Assembly (NCBI GenBank): GCA_024734495.1
Contig: JALMQS010000187.1
Location: forward strand, 9,006,769 to 9,070,768
Source of the DNA: Forficula auricularia
Lineage: Eukaryota; Arthropoda; Insecta; Dermaptera; Forficulidae
Direction of reading: 5' to 3'
Length of the DNA stretch: 64,000 nt
This document shows positions 10,266 through 21,591 of the stretch, in pieces; position 1 is the first letter of the stretch, and the number at the start of each line of letters is the position of its first letter. The notes under the pieces are model-generated. The model was given only the letters and a program-made list of their open reading frames with translations. It searched no databases and was not told where the DNA came from. The position numbers were made by a program, and so were the translations under genes.

Positions 10266-11300
10266 TAATAAAATAAAATTTAGCTGTGTTTCATTAAAAA
10301 AAGTATGTCCCAAAAGCATCCCAACTTATATGATAATTCCAGAATAATAATGATAATAATAAAATCTAAATTTTATTCTTATAATAAAAATTTTCAAATC
10401 TTTCTAAAAATAAATATATTGGCACCATAACGAATTTTCTACAACTTTCTGTTGCTGAGTTTTCATGGGTATCAACAAATCTTATAATCTCTTTGTAAAT
10501 ATTTTAGTCGTCCGAGCAATGAGAGTGAAAAAGACCTCTAGTCCAAATCGGGTTGGGGAGATTTTTTTTATAAATTTTGTTATTAAATTGTTTTATTCAA
10601 AAATTAAATAATAATAAATATAGAAAATATTAATATTTGAAATTTTCCAAAAATACATGCACAAAAAAAAGCTCAGTTAAAAGTTCTTATACTCGATTTA
10701 AATAAAAATATGTTTTAATGAATTGGCTAAGGAGCCAGTTATGGGAAAAAGTTGAAATAAAAGCTAACTTTTATTTATACTTTATTTTGAGCAGACGTTA
10801 TTGATATTTTACAACGTTTCGAGCGCTCACACCGCTGCTTGATTAAAAAAATAGGACCACCAAACAAGGTTCTTTTTAAATAAAAATATGTTAATCATCA
10901 ATAAAATAATCATAATATATACCAGTCTGTCTTAAACAAATAATGTTCATGAGATGAACAAGATTTATTTTAATTTAATTATTGATTGTAATTATTATTA
11001 GTTATTTCAAATTTATTTGTCACAATCTAATCATGAGAAAATATAATTTAAATTTTATTTATTGATTTCTTAGTCTCACTAAAAAAGATTTGGTGATTAA
11101 TAAAATAGCTAGTAAATTTAATTAAATCCATGACTCAAAAACTTTTATAAACAAATTCTTTTGTGATAATATATTTAGATATTAATTTAAAATTCTTAGT
11201 TTGCTTTGATTCATATTATTTTATTAGAGGGATGAAAATCAAATAAATGCTTTTCATGTCAACTAGCAAAAACAAATGAATATTGGGAAATGCTGGTTCA
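10266..11300. other. AT-rich spacer with repeat scraps
   Basis: 10418-10485 (ggcaccataacgaattttct...tttcatgggtatca) belongs to a dispersed repeat also at 48230-48285 and 57050-57080. 10806-10845 read on the minus strand (agcagcggtgtgagcgctcgaaacgttg) looks like a decayed relative of the hammerhead-like cores. No gene is seen. Confidence 0.45.
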
Positions 11301-11306
11301 GCTATG

Positions 11307-11470
11307 AAAATCCCCCTTTGAAAATGGAACGACGAATCGTTGAGTCAATGAAAATATAATCAAAAATCTTCAATAGGATATCCTTTGCGCTAGAAATATT
11401 TCCAAATAAAACCATTTGAAAATTCCCTTTGATCTCAAATATGTCTTTTCCATCCGAAAAAAATCCTGAT
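11307..11470 (-). CDS. Candidate terminal coding exon, function unknown
   Basis: On the minus strand a pyrimidine-rich stretch (ttttttcttttgattggcc) followed by aaatcag (to about 11471) could be an acceptor. The following frame is open for about 54 codons to a stop, reading FFSDGKDIFEIKGNFQMVLF and later DSTIRRSIFKGGFS. Codon use is not low-complexity and no repeat copy is seen in the window. The function is not recognised. It could be the last exon of a minus-strand gene or a chance open frame. Confidence 0.28.
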
Positions 11471-11683
11471 TTGAATTCGAGGCCAATCAAAAGAAAAAAC
11501 TTTTAATAAAACTAATTATTGTCACCATGATGGCAAGACGATGGATGTAGAAATTTTCTGATTTTTCATTAATATCTTTTTCATTTCATCTTTCAACAAT
11601 CTAAGCCAGAGACTCGAATATGATATAATGATTAAGTGAGTCTCAAACTTGAGTTATACACTAATTTAGTAAATATTATTAAA

Positions 11684-12234
11684 GTCCATAGCATCCATAT
11701 TATTTAATTAATTAAGTATGTTTGCAGGTATTTAGACAGGAAGGTGTAAATCAAAAAATTGTCATTGATTTTTGCGACAGCTTTATTCTGGCTTCATTAG
11801 GCTTCTAAAAATATAAAGAAAACAGAGTTACAGAGAAATCAACAGTAAATATTATACTATAATTAGTCTTTTCATATGAATCATTCCTTTTTTTATATAA
11901 ATTGATCATTGTTCCAGAACAAAAAAGAGAAATAATTACAATTGATTTTATTCCTAAATATGTGCACATCTGTTATATATATAATATTAATCATATTCAT
12001 TGAGGTATGTAACATGTAATCTTGTTTGTTGATTTAATCATAGAAAAAAGAAATGAAGGGGGAAAAAAGAAAAAAAAATGATGGGACTTGTTGATTTCTC
12101 TGTAACTCTGTTTTTTGTATATTTTTTAGAAGCCTGATGAAGCCAGAATAAAGCTGGCGAAACGTCGCAAAAATCAATGACAATTTTTTGATTTACACCT
12201 TGCTGTCCAAATACCTGCAAACGTACTTAATTAA
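11684..12234 (+). mobile_element. Hammerhead-like foldback element, family B
   Basis: The 18-bp sequence ttagtaaatatt[a/g]ttaaa flanks it at 11666-11683 and 12235-12252 with one mismatch. The two arms (about 11715-11852 and 12088-12228) are inverted copies separated by a 235-bp loop. The right arm has an intact ribozyme-like core (12129-12175); in the left arm the GAAA part is lost. Confidence 0.65.
12122..12175 (+). ncRNA. Hammerhead-ribozyme-like motif (family B)
   Basis: CTGATGA (12134-12140), an extra A, stem II GCCAG/CTGGC (12142-12146 with 12154-12158, 7-nt loop), GAAA (12159-12162), CGT, then C as H17 (12166). Stem I is weaker: two G-C pairs, a bulge AGAA on the 5' side, then U-A pairs between tttttt and aaaaa. 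Confidence 0.5.
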
Positions 12235-12670
12235 TTAGTAAATATTGTTAAATAAAAAGTTTTGAAATAGGAATAATTCAAAACAAGGTTTTGGCACATT
12301 GGTGATTTTACGCATAAGGGTGACTGACGATGGGTGATCAGATCAAAAAAAAATTCTTTAGGAAATTTCTTTTTACTTGGCATCTACTCTTCGAAGATGA
12401 GGTCCACCCAATCAATTGAAATTTTAAATCGTTTTATTTAATTTTATTTTATTCGTGATTTTAATGTCTGAAAGGTTGAAGAAGAAAATATTTTCAAATA
12501 TTATTTTTTTCTCTTCCCCAATTAGTTTTGAAAATTTAGGAAGATATTGTTGAAATTACAAATGAAGAATTATTAGGTAAAAACAAGTGAACACTCAGAA
12601 AGAATCTGAAAAAAATAAGATATGATAGGATTTACAAAAGGCTTAAAGGAGGAAATTGTTATTTCTATAA

Positions 12671-13640
12671 TTTTTACTTTACCATACAGAGTATGGTCAA
12701 ATATTCGATTCGAGAGATGAAAAACGTGTTTTTTTTTGTTTAGTTTTTTCAAAATTTCTCGGCTCAAACTATTTTGACAAAAAAAAATTGAGCAAAACCG
12801 TGACGTTTTAATCTTCAAGAAAGCCTTATAGAGTAAACATCGAAAAAATGATATTTTAAGAGGTATTGATTATTTTTGTCAAAATATCTATTCGTAACGT
12901 TCCCTAATTTTAAATTAAAATATTAGTGCAAATATTAAAACGAAATTTTAGATGTAGGTTTTTAGTATTGAGATTAAGCTTCCGATTAGATTTTGGTCTA
13001 AAATGAATCCAAAATAAGGGGGAGGGATTGTTAAAAAATAAAAATTATAAAATTTTTAAACTAAAAACCAAGAAAAATGGAATTTACTTCAGGGATGTAG
13101 GTTCGAGGTGAAAAATATTTAATAAAATTAACCACACACCATAAACACCATAGTCATAAATAATGGATACAATAGAAAAAATGTCTAACATTTTAATTAA
13201 TTTTGTCTCCCCCTCCCCTTTCTTTGGGTCATTTTCATATAGTGAGTTCATTTCCGTAAGTTCTTATAGGGTGCATATGAGAAATTTTGTACAAATCGAT
13301 TAAAGGGTCGAGGATAAAGGCAGGGTCAAAAATAAAAATTCTAGCCCTTACGAACAAACTCAATCACATTTCGTATACATAAATCTTTAGACCCCAAAGA
13401 AACTAGAAATTTAAAAAACGACCTCCTAAAATATGGGAGGGGGGGGGGTAAAAAAATGAACATTATAGCCCTTTGGTTCAAACTCAACCAACTTTTGTAG
13501 ACATAATATCTGAAACGCTGGATTTGTAAATGGAACAGGACTAAATGGGTGGGGTGGTTAATAATGTTATAATACTTGTCAAATGTTAAAAATATTAAAA
13601 TTATATTCTGAACAAATGGTAAAAGTAAAGTAGAAAAAGA
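12671..13640 (+). mobile_element. ACTTTACCATAC-family TIR element, copy 2 (diverged)
   Basis: It begins ttttactttaccatacagagtatgg and ends near aatggtaaaagtaaag. The interior keeps the family's G runs and 'aactcaaccaacttttgtag'. It is longer than copy 1 and more diverged; borders are approximate. Confidence 0.45.
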
Positions 13641-14280
13641 ATAGAATTTATTTTAATCAGGAATTATCGATTTAATTTTGCTCAAGATAATAAAATTACC
13701 GATCTATATGTATATCAGACTCCTATTTATAAATTGAGGTTCTACATTTGATTTCATAGCTGTTTTTTTAATAATTTGAAGCTTGGAATGGCTAATAAAA
13801 GTTTGAAGAACTGATTTAAAATATGTATATAATTTTTTAGAAAAAATATAATCGAAAATGGTTAAAAGTTTCTAGAAATTAAAAAAAAACATTTACAAAA
13901 GGCTGAGTTTGAAAATATTCAAGAATAAACATTTTAAAATTTATTTTTTGTAAATATGCCCCTGGGAGTAGATTTGAATGAAAGGAATCGAATGCTTGTC
14001 AATAACATTCACTCACCATTCTCGATTAATGGCTTAAAAAGGATAAGTGGATGGAAAAAAATCATGATACTTGCCCCTTTTACATTTTCATTCGCACGCC
14101 TCTATTGATTTCTTCCAATATGATTGGATTAAATCTCTTCTTGTTCCTATTTGAAAATCAAATAAAGATATTTTGTTTTAGATAAAACATTGAAAGTACT
14201 TTTTTAACCAAATCTTTTTCAAAGAGAAAATATTATAAAAAAGTTAAAACTCTTACTGACGCTCTGCTTTTACTAATTGG
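13641..14280. other. No recognised feature
   Basis: AT-rich sequence with no gene, RNA or repeat structure that I can support. Confidence 0.5.
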
Positions 14281-15425
14281 ATAAGTTTTGATAATGAACA
14301 GTTGGAGATAGAAAGTTGAAGCTTAATACCAATGAAACAAACTTAAGTTTCAAATTTCAGCTATCTAATGAACTAAAACCGTGCAAAATCACTCAATAAA
14401 AGGAATCGATTTATTTTCTGATTATCTGCATATTCATCCGGAAGTTCTGATGTTACGGAATTCAAAATCTAATCACTTCTTTGTTTTGGAAATTCATAAA
14501 CATTTTACAAAATGGTGGTATTCAATGGAGAAATGCTGAAAAGGCAGTCCAAGAATAACAAAAACTACAATTTCCAAATATTTTTACTATTTTTTAAGTA
14601 TAACAGATAAGCCCCAACAACCTTCAATCACGATTAATTCATCCCAGAATTCCGCATTCTACCCAGAATCGAAAAATGCTAATGGATTAGATCCTTATTG
14701 TAGTTTCAGATTGTCAAATCCACTGGTGTGGGTACCACATGACTTTCAAATTAGTTTCTCCCTTATTTGAAATCAATACCAATTTTCTTCATTCAATTAC
14801 CCCAAACCGTTTTGAGAAACCCGCAAAAAAGACTAGATTGCAAAATATCCCAAAAATCTTAAAGTAAACATGTACTTCCGGTTCTTCTATTTTAGCCATA
14901 ATCTTGAGGTACTTTTTCTAGCCTCTAGATAGTTTCAAATCCCAAAGCTCTACGAACTTACCGTATAAGAGATATGAACGGTTTTGCGACACTCCTAATT
15001 TAGACCATCTTACTTTATTTCAATCGAATTAAAATTTATAGGCTACTAATAACTTATGACACTTGATAAATTCACGAATTTAAAAAAGAAGTTGTAGGAA
15101 TCGTTTTTGAGAAAATCACAAAAACGAAAAATCAATCTTGAAAATGTCAACTTCCAGTGTTCCGATTTCATCCAAAAACTTACTATACACCTTCTAGCCT
15201 ATATCGAGCTTAAGTTTCGAATTTCCTAGCTCTGAAAATATCGTACATAACCACTAACCACTGACCAACGGATTTTTGGTCACTTTTTGACATCTAGGGA
15301 CCACAATATCCGGTTTCAAACTATTAAGGGCATTGAATCAATTCCTTCCACCTAGAAGTCACAAAGTGAAATTAACTTTTTCATCTCTGAGATAGAAGCT
15401 CCCAAAGAGTCAGGACCCCTGCAGG
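14281..15425. repeat. Diverged repeat block related to 54100-54360
   Basis: 14805-15000 aligns with 54119-54350 through shared words (attgcaaaata, aaaaatctt, agtaaaca, cttctatttta/cttcgatttta, tctagcctct, caaagctct, ttaccgta, cgacactcct). A weaker internal repeat (caacttcc..., tctagcct..., taagtttcgaattt) recurs at 15145-15250, so the block is partly tandem. Its class is unknown. Confidence 0.5.
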
Positions 15426-16525
15426 CGATCTCAATACTTTTCCACATTATATTCTATATCATTATATGATTTAGAGAATATATGTGTGAAAGTAAAAAAG
15501 GATTAAAATTATGTTTTATTTCCCAATGGGGCTTCTAAATAAGATTTAAAATTTAATTTTCTACTTCAAGAAGAATACAAACTTTTTTGTTAATTCGTTA
15601 CTAAATATTGCTAAAAAAATGAAAACTTTGACACTATCGGCAAGATACCAGAAAATATTTTAGCCTATCCAATTAATTACATTTATCAGATTAAAATTAA
15701 ATTCATTTGATATAAATTTTTTTAAAATTTTATTCATATAACGAGTAATTTCATAAATAATTAATATTAATTGAAATATTTGATTTGTAATAAAAAAATT
15801 AAATATTCTGCTATTTTATTTATTTTAATATATTCCAATATGAAAACGTTCATCGATAATATTGGAAATTATTGCGCTGGCGGACAAACTGTCCATTTTA
15901 ATCAATCCAAGCATGGAAACGTTTTATCAGTTAACTGTTTAATTGTTAAATAGAATTTCAAATAATAATCAGGTCAAAACATAGTCGGTTTATATAATAA
16001 TTCATGTTTAATTAAATGGATTCAATTCTAATTAGAGAAAATAAACATTTTAGAAAATTCAACTGAAAAATCTCCGATAGTCGATATTTGAATTAAAGAT
16101 GAGCTCGATTCGTTCACATGCACCATTGTTTACGAGAAAGATCCATAATCTCTAATGACATGAAATTAATCATATTTAAACTAATATAATTAATACTCGA
16201 TCACAATCATCTGCATGATAATTACCCTTTCGATATGATTTTCATTTTATGATATAGTATTATTCGAATTTTAGTTTGAATTTCAAACAAAATTGAAAAA
16301 AAATATACTCATATAATTAATTTGAAGAAAAAGTGAAAACTTTTGTAGGCCATCTATAAATTTTGGTGATTTCGCATTTTAACGGTTTAAGCAAAAGAGT
16401 TGAATCTTAAGAATTATTATTTTAAACTTATTAATGCCAACTTTTGTGGGGCATTCCCTTTTATTAATTATTGGAACCCGGGTGCACCAGACGCTCTGAG
16501 GAACGGGTCGGCTAAGTAACTAAGT
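15426..16525. other. No recognised feature
   Basis: AT-rich sequence; short open frames are low-complexity and show no family resemblance. Confidence 0.5.
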
Positions 16526-16526
16526 A

Positions 16527-17146
16527 ATTTCTAGGCGCGTAGATAGGAAGCTTCCTGATATTTGCTTTGATTCGAGCTCATTGGAATTCCGTGTCAAAGT
16601 AACAATGTTAGGTGTCACCTTAGGTTCTGACCTTTCTTGGAATGAGCAATTGACCATATTTTCTCAGTAGCAAAAGCTGCAGCATGTAAGCTTGACTTTC
16701 TTTTCCAGACCAAACGCTTTTTCACCCCCACTCAACTTACTTATACAATGCTCAAATTCGCCTGTCTCGAATATTGCTCGCATTTGTGGAGAGGAGCCTC
16801 CAAGCGTCATTCTCTTAATACCTTGGATCCAATTCATAGGCTGGCTATCAGACTGATAGGAGATCCAACATTAACTGACACTCTCGACTTCCTAGCCCAT
16901 CGTAGATCTGTCTCCGCCCTTTCCCTTTTTTATAGATATAACCATGGCATTTATTCCAACGAGATAAACGATCCCTCCAAAGGCTTCATTTGCGCGAAAT
17001 ACCCGATTTTCTAAGATTCAACAACCCTCCTCGCTTAAATTGAATACTAATCGAACAAACGCATTCGCTAATTCGTTTATGCCTAGACATCTGGAGATTG
17101 GAACTCTCTTCCTCCGACCGTCTTCCCAGCAACTTATAACCTTCAA
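16527..17146 (+). pseudogene. LINE (Jockey/CR1-like) C-terminal fragment, left part
   Basis: Translated pieces match the copies at 29040-29700: 'VTMLGVTLGSDLSWNE', then LEYCSHLWRGASKRHSLNTLD, SALSLFYRYNHG. Frameshifts and a stop break the frame, and the polymerase core is missing. A hammerhead-like foldback at 17147-17426 separates this part from its continuation at 17427-17583. Confidence 0.8.
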
Positions 17147-17426
17147 CAAAATTTAGGGAACGTGGTGTTGGTTTATAGTGAAACATTGTTAAAATTAAAT
17201 TAGGTTGGAGTTGGTGGTATTTCACAAGGAGAAAAATTAAAATACAAAGATTTTTTAGTTTACTCTATATATTTCGAGATCTTAACTCATCGTCAGGAGA
17301 ACATTTACTGAGTCAATGTTCTCCTGACGATGAGTTAAGAGCTTCTGAAATATATAGAGTAAACTAAAAATCTTTGTATTTTAATTTTTCTCCTGTGAAA
17401 CACCACCAGCTCCAACCTAATTTAAT
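17147..17426 (+). mobile_element. Hammerhead-like foldback element inside a LINE
   Basis: TATAACCTTCAA occurs at 17135-17146 and again at 17427-17438, and the LINE sequence reads on across the insertion with one copy of this word, so the 12-bp target duplication is secure. Arms 17188-17303 and 17312-17426 are inverted copies. Both carry the ribozyme-like core: minus strand 17263-17299 and plus strand 17318-17360 (CTGACGA, one U, stem with GAG, GAAA, UAUAU, A, GAG). The left arm also carries the word ggtgttggtttatagtgaaac, shared with 31760 and 47050. Confidence 0.8.
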
Positions 17427-17583
17427 TATAACCTTCAATCTTTCAAGACCTGCATCCACAGATACCTTCGACTCCTACCCAATCCCTAAATCTCTTATTT
17501 TCACGATACAAGGGGCCAACAAGGACTACAGAGGTTGTAACTTTTTGGTGCAACTTCTTCTTATATCAATATCATTATAAAAA
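17427..17583 (+). pseudogene. LINE (Jockey/CR1-like) 3' end, right part
   Basis: The sequence continues the LINE C-terminus and 3' UTR (accttcaatctttcaagacc, ggggccaac, tttttggtgcaacttcttc) and ends in an A-rich tail at about 17578-17586. Confidence 0.75.
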
Positions 17584-17985
17584 AAGTAAGTAAGTATGAC
17601 CGTTTAAGAGCTTCCTATTGATACGGGTTTTTTTTTAATTTTGAATCGGAATTTCTAAAGCTAGTAAGCTGTAAATATATTCAGTTCTTCATTTTAGAAA
17701 ACAACAAGGGCATTGGGAAGAACTCACTATGAGATTCTGTCCTTTAGTTATAGTACTCGTAGCTAAATATCGAAATAAAGACATACCTACTTACTCATAA
17801 ACAAACACCTAGAGAGATAGAAAAATAATAATTTAAAATAATTTTTCTTCACGTTACAGACATTTCTAACAATCATCATATAAAAATAATTGAAAATTTT
17901 TGAATTAATTAAATAGCTACTTCCAAATTTTTCATAATTCTTAAGAACAAAAATTTCAATTATTACAAAAATTAATTAATAATTC
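17584..17985. other. No recognised feature
   Basis: AT-rich sequence after the LINE tail; nothing supported. Confidence 0.5.
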
Positions 17986-17989
17986 AACA

Positions 17990-18160
17990 AATAAAACACA
18001 TAAAAAACTACACCAACTAGTTCTCTTCTAACTACACCTAACATCTGTTATACATATTTCCGAAATTCATCAGATTTTACACGAACTACAATTATATACA
18101 AAACGGAAACCTTGGCTTCAGGAACAGTGTGGACCTTCTATGAGTCCCCAATAATTATTT
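17990..18160 (-). repeat. Dispersed repeat paired with 30765-30960
   Basis: This is the reverse complement of 30765-30950 over about 150 bp (taacatctgttatacat, ccgaaat, acaaaacggaaa, ttggcttcagga, atgagtcc). In the copy at 30780 it forms one arm of a foldback; here only one arm is present. Confidence 0.6.
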
Positions 18161-18189
18161 TAATTAATAAGTTTTATTATTAGCTATAA

Positions 18190-18402
18190 ATATAAAATAA
18201 TAAGTAAAAATATATTTTTCTAGGTGGCTTTCACAAATAAAACAAATATATGTTTTGAGATTTTATCTCGATATATATTTCGGGTTATAAGCCCATCAAC
18301 AGGAGTTACAAAAGAAAACATATACATCGAGATAAAAACTCAAAACATATATTTGTTTTATTTGTGAAACCCACCTAGAAAAATATATTTTTACTTATTA
18401 TC
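18190..18402 (-). mobile_element. Hammerhead-like foldback element, family D
   Basis: Inverted arms start at 'aataagtaaaaatatatttttctaggtgg' (about 18199) and end at its mirror (18400). Read on the minus strand, 18264-18312 gives CTGTTGA, U, GGG/CCC stem, GAAA, UAUAUAU, C, GAG with CUC upstream as stem I. One core base (A6) is changed, so this copy should be inactive. Confidence 0.5.
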
Positions 18403-19070
18403 TATTAAAATGACGACACCCAAATTCTTTAAAGATAATAAATATAAAAGCTCAAATTGTCAAGAGTAGCTTGATATTTCTAAGTGAAAGAGATTGTCTT
18501 CAACTAAATTTACGTTGTTATGAATAATGTTTATTTAATGTTACAACGGCTGTATTACCCACCCTTGGCATTCGAATCCAGGTGCTAAAAAGCAATACGT
18601 CCAGTGACCCGTGAGACGATACCAATCTGACATTTATATAACACTAGGAAAAATTGAATTCAAAGATTTAATCTTCATTGGTAAAATATTTCGTGATCAT
18701 GTAATTCTAAATTAAAACATAAAGCCAAACCCTATAGTTTAACTAGAAAGTGGTGAGAATTTCCAGTTTTGAAAAGAAGGGCATTGGAATTTCTATTTCC
18801 AAAACAGATATTAAAGTTCAAATTGTTGAGAGTAATCAATAATATTTCTCAGCAAAATCACGAAATATTGTCTTCTATTGAATCGGATAATTTGTATTAC
18901 AGGTCATAAGAAATGTATTCACCTTTTAAACTTTTATTTACAATTCGGTAACAGCCCTTCAAGTTTTGAAAATGTTTAACCCTTGAAACCCTCAAAACTT
19001 TCTATTTAAAGTAAATGGTTTGGTTGTACGTTTAAAATAAGACTCTAAAACGCAGAATATTTAAGGGGCA
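18403..19070. other. No recognised feature
   Basis: AT-rich. A B-box-like word (cattcgaatccaggtgc, 18570-18586) was noted but no tRNA or SINE fold supports it. Confidence 0.45.
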
Positions 19071-19511
19071 TTCCACGCCGAATCGGACGGTTTGAAAAAC
19101 TTTAATTTTTGATTTCCTTCATTTTTTGACATTTTTCATTTCCCATCAAAAATCTCTTCCTGGTAAATTTTGAAATTTTTTTGATCACAGGTTTAAAAGA
19201 TATAGAAATTATGTTTTTCGCTCATAACTTCTTCAAAAATGGTCCAAATTCAAATTTTTTTTTAATTTTTGATTTTTTACATACTTTTTAGAAAAAAATA
19301 CAAAAAATTATTTAAAGTGTTTTTATATGCGATTTTTGAGTTTGAGAATTTTAATCTTGTTTTTGAAACTGTATGTAGGTACCTACTCTTCGATTTTTTT
19401 GATAATTTTTAATTTTAAATATTTCATTATTCGTGTCCATGATTAATAATTAAAGGAATCGTAGGGAGTTGGACAAGACTTTAAATTAAATTAAATACAA
19501 GTTTTGATTAA

Positions 19512-19560
19512 ATATGCCATACGTTTCGTTGCTGTTTTGCAACTTCTTCAGTGGCTCATT
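19512..19560 (-). ncRNA. Hammerhead-ribozyme-like motif (family A copy 2, left arm)
   Basis: On the minus strand: GAGCCA, CTGAAGA, extra A, GTTGC/GCAAC stem II with a 6-nt loop, GAAA, CGT, A, TGGC. Stem I keeps four pairs next to the core. Stem III is only ACGT. Confidence 0.55.
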
Positions 19561-19688
19561 TATTATTGAAAAAAAAAAAAAAAAAAAATTATGTTGGTTT
19601 ATGAGTAGAATGAATTGTGATAGAAAAAAGAATATTGTTTGAAATGTTTTTTCTCGTAGTAAAAAATCCTGACAAATAAGTTTAATAA

Positions 19689-19734
19689 ATGAGCCACTGA
19701 AGAAGTTGCAAAACAGCAACGAAACGTATGGCAT
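19689..19734 (+). ncRNA. Hammerhead-ribozyme-like motif (family A copy 2, right arm)
   Basis: GAGCCA (19691-19696), CTGAAGA (19697-19703), extra A, GTTGC/GCAAC stem II, GAAA (19721-19724), CGT, H17 = A (19728), TGGC. It mirrors the motif in the left arm, so either strand's transcript holds one sense motif and one antisense copy. Confidence 0.55.
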
Positions 19735-20496
19735 CTTTAATCAAAACTTGTATTTAATTTAATTTAAAGTCTTGTCCAACTCCCTACGATTCCTTTAATT
19801 AATTTAATTTTAAACTTCTATTCATTCTACAAATTTTAAGACCGGGATGATAGTGGCCCTATAATAATTACTATTTTTTTCGATTTTCGATTTTTTTATT
19901 TTTATTTTCTTTCAAAAAACTAATTATTTATTTTAAACACCTGTTAAAGATAAAAATCAATTCAAAATAATTAAAAAAAGAGAACTCAATACCAAAAAGT
20001 AGTTTTAATAATGATTAATAGCGAATAAATTTTTTTCTAAATTTTCAAGAATCGAAAAATATAGTAATTAGCATAGGACTACTATCAAACCTGTCTTGAA
20101 ATTTGTAAAATGAATACAAGTTTAAAATAAAAAATTATCAAAAAAATCGAAGAGTATATATACAGTTTCAAAAACAAGATTAACATTTTCAAATTCAAAA
20201 ATCTCATATAAAAACATTTTAAATATTTTTTTTTATTTTTTTCTAAAAAGTTTGTAAAAAACAAAAACATGAAAAGAAACATTTCAATTTGCACCATTTT
20301 TAATGAAGTTATGAACGAAAAACCGAAATTCGATATCTTTTAAACCGGTGATCAAAAAACCAGGTAGGGTTTTTTTATGGGTACTAAAAAAATGTCAAAA
20401 AAAGAAGAAAATCAAAAATTAAAATTTTTCAAACAATCCGATTTGGCATGGAATGCGCCTCAAATAATAAATATTAAGTCATTGAATAAAATTTTT

Positions 20497-20590
20497 ACTC
20501 GTGTTATATTTGTTAGATTGTTTTCAATTCGAAATGTAGCCATTGGTCCAGATAGCTTTTTGAAATTGGGTTCAATACCCAAGAGTTATG
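20497..20590 (+). repeat. Possible SINE-like repeat, copy 2
   Basis: Collinear with 3575-3665 (see there); the two copies are strongly diverged. Confidence 0.3.
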
Positions 20591-20644
20591 AATATGTACA
20601 AACTTTCTGGGATGTAATAATGATTATACATAACATATTATAAA

Positions 20645-21225
20645 TAAATTCTGTTGAAAACAATCTCTAGTTTGATTATTTCAGAAAAATTAATTTATTT
20701 GGTAATTTGTCCAGAGATGGCTTAATTCGACAAAATTTGAGATAATCAATCTGACCAAAAGGACCCTCAATTGCTCAACAAAAGGAAATCGCACCAGATA
20801 AATGTGAAAGCTTTGTTTGTCCTAGGTTATCACCCTTCATATAATGAGGGAAATATATGATGACACATATGGGATAAGTTTAGGCTTTAGCGGATATATG
20901 ACCAAAGATCCTCAATGTGTCTACAGATTAGCCGTCGAAGGGTGACCATCAAGCAAGCTAATAAGATCGTGTCGACAAGTCATTAATAAGGATCTTAGAA
21001 TATGCCGAATTGATGATCAGATTGACTTGGAGAATGATAAAATTTCAAGCAGGAATATTATACATCTGCAAGTATACGAGTAGTTGTTGAAAATAAATAA
21101 TTTGGGTAATATTCAAAAATATATAAAATCTCAGCAATAGTAATGATTACAACTATTTTTTTGAAGATTAATTTGTTTTTTACTATTTCTATGTAGACAA
21201 TTTTTTTACTTTACCATTTTGTATA
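20645..21225. other. No recognised feature
   Basis: Slightly less AT-rich in 20700-21010, with broken frames that might be an old transposase, but no family motif can be named. Confidence 0.4.
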
Positions 21226-21229
21226 TACA

Positions 21230-21590
21230 TATTTTAGATTTTTTCGATGATGTCAAAGTAAAATTTTTCCGCTTAATATCAAAACAAATACCCGATTTGG
21301 TATCTCTAAATACTCTTGTAAAAGAATCGATAAACATTTCTTGGGAATTAATACTTTATTTTTTTATGAAACTCAAAAATCAGACCAAAGGAGGACCCTT
21401 TGAATACATTTCAGAATATTTCTAGGGTGTCCTAGTAATTTTTTTTCGCTTAATATCAAAACAAATACCGTATTTGGTCTCTCTCAATACTCTTGAACTA
21501 GAATACATAAAAATATCTTAGGAATTAATAGTTTATTTTTCTATGAAACTCAAAAATTCAGACCACAAGGGGGCCCTTTACATATATATA
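21230..21590 (+). repeat. Two units of a ~200-bp tandem repeat
   Basis: Units at 21233-21420 and 21428-21590 share 'tttttcgcttaatatcaaaa', 'caaatacc', 'tttggtctctct', 'ctcttg', 'ggaattaata', 'atgaaactcaaaaa', and a closing 'cagacca.a.gg'. A third partial unit resumes at 22142-22210. The reverse complement occurs at 39994-40290. Confidence 0.65.
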
Positions 21591-21591
21591 A

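Larger units (their letters stand above)
19420..19803 (+). mobile_element. Hammerhead-like foldback element, family A copy 2
   Basis: TTAATTTTAAA flanks it at 19409-19419 and 19804-19814 (11-bp direct repeat). Its ends match family A copy 1 (tatttcattattcgtgt at the left, ctacgattccttt at the right). Both arms keep an intact ribozyme-like core: minus strand 19512-19560 and plus strand 19689-19734. An A tract (19567-19587) lies between the arms. Confidence 0.75.
19072..20459. mobile_element. Element with long terminal inverted repeats (~300 bp)
   Basis: The left end gcattccacgccgaatcgga, then tttgaaaaa, is mirrored at the right end by tttttcaaac, then aatccgatttggcatggaatgc. The inverted similarity extends inward over roughly 300 bp on each side (19072-19400 and 20100-20459). 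No transposase is seen. A second element (19420-19803) is nested in its centre, so the original element was about 1.0 kb. Confidence 0.6.

Noticed and set aside
10805..10845. Hammerhead core on the minus strand (cgctcgaaacgttg)
   Set aside because: The CTGANGA half is missing, so it is listed only as a decayed relative.
18560..18630. tRNA-like B box (cattcgaatccaggtgc)
   Set aside because: No matching A box, acceptor stem or cloverleaf could be drawn.
20700..21010. Possible old transposase frames
   Set aside because: Broken frames with no recognisable motif; cannot be distinguished from chance.
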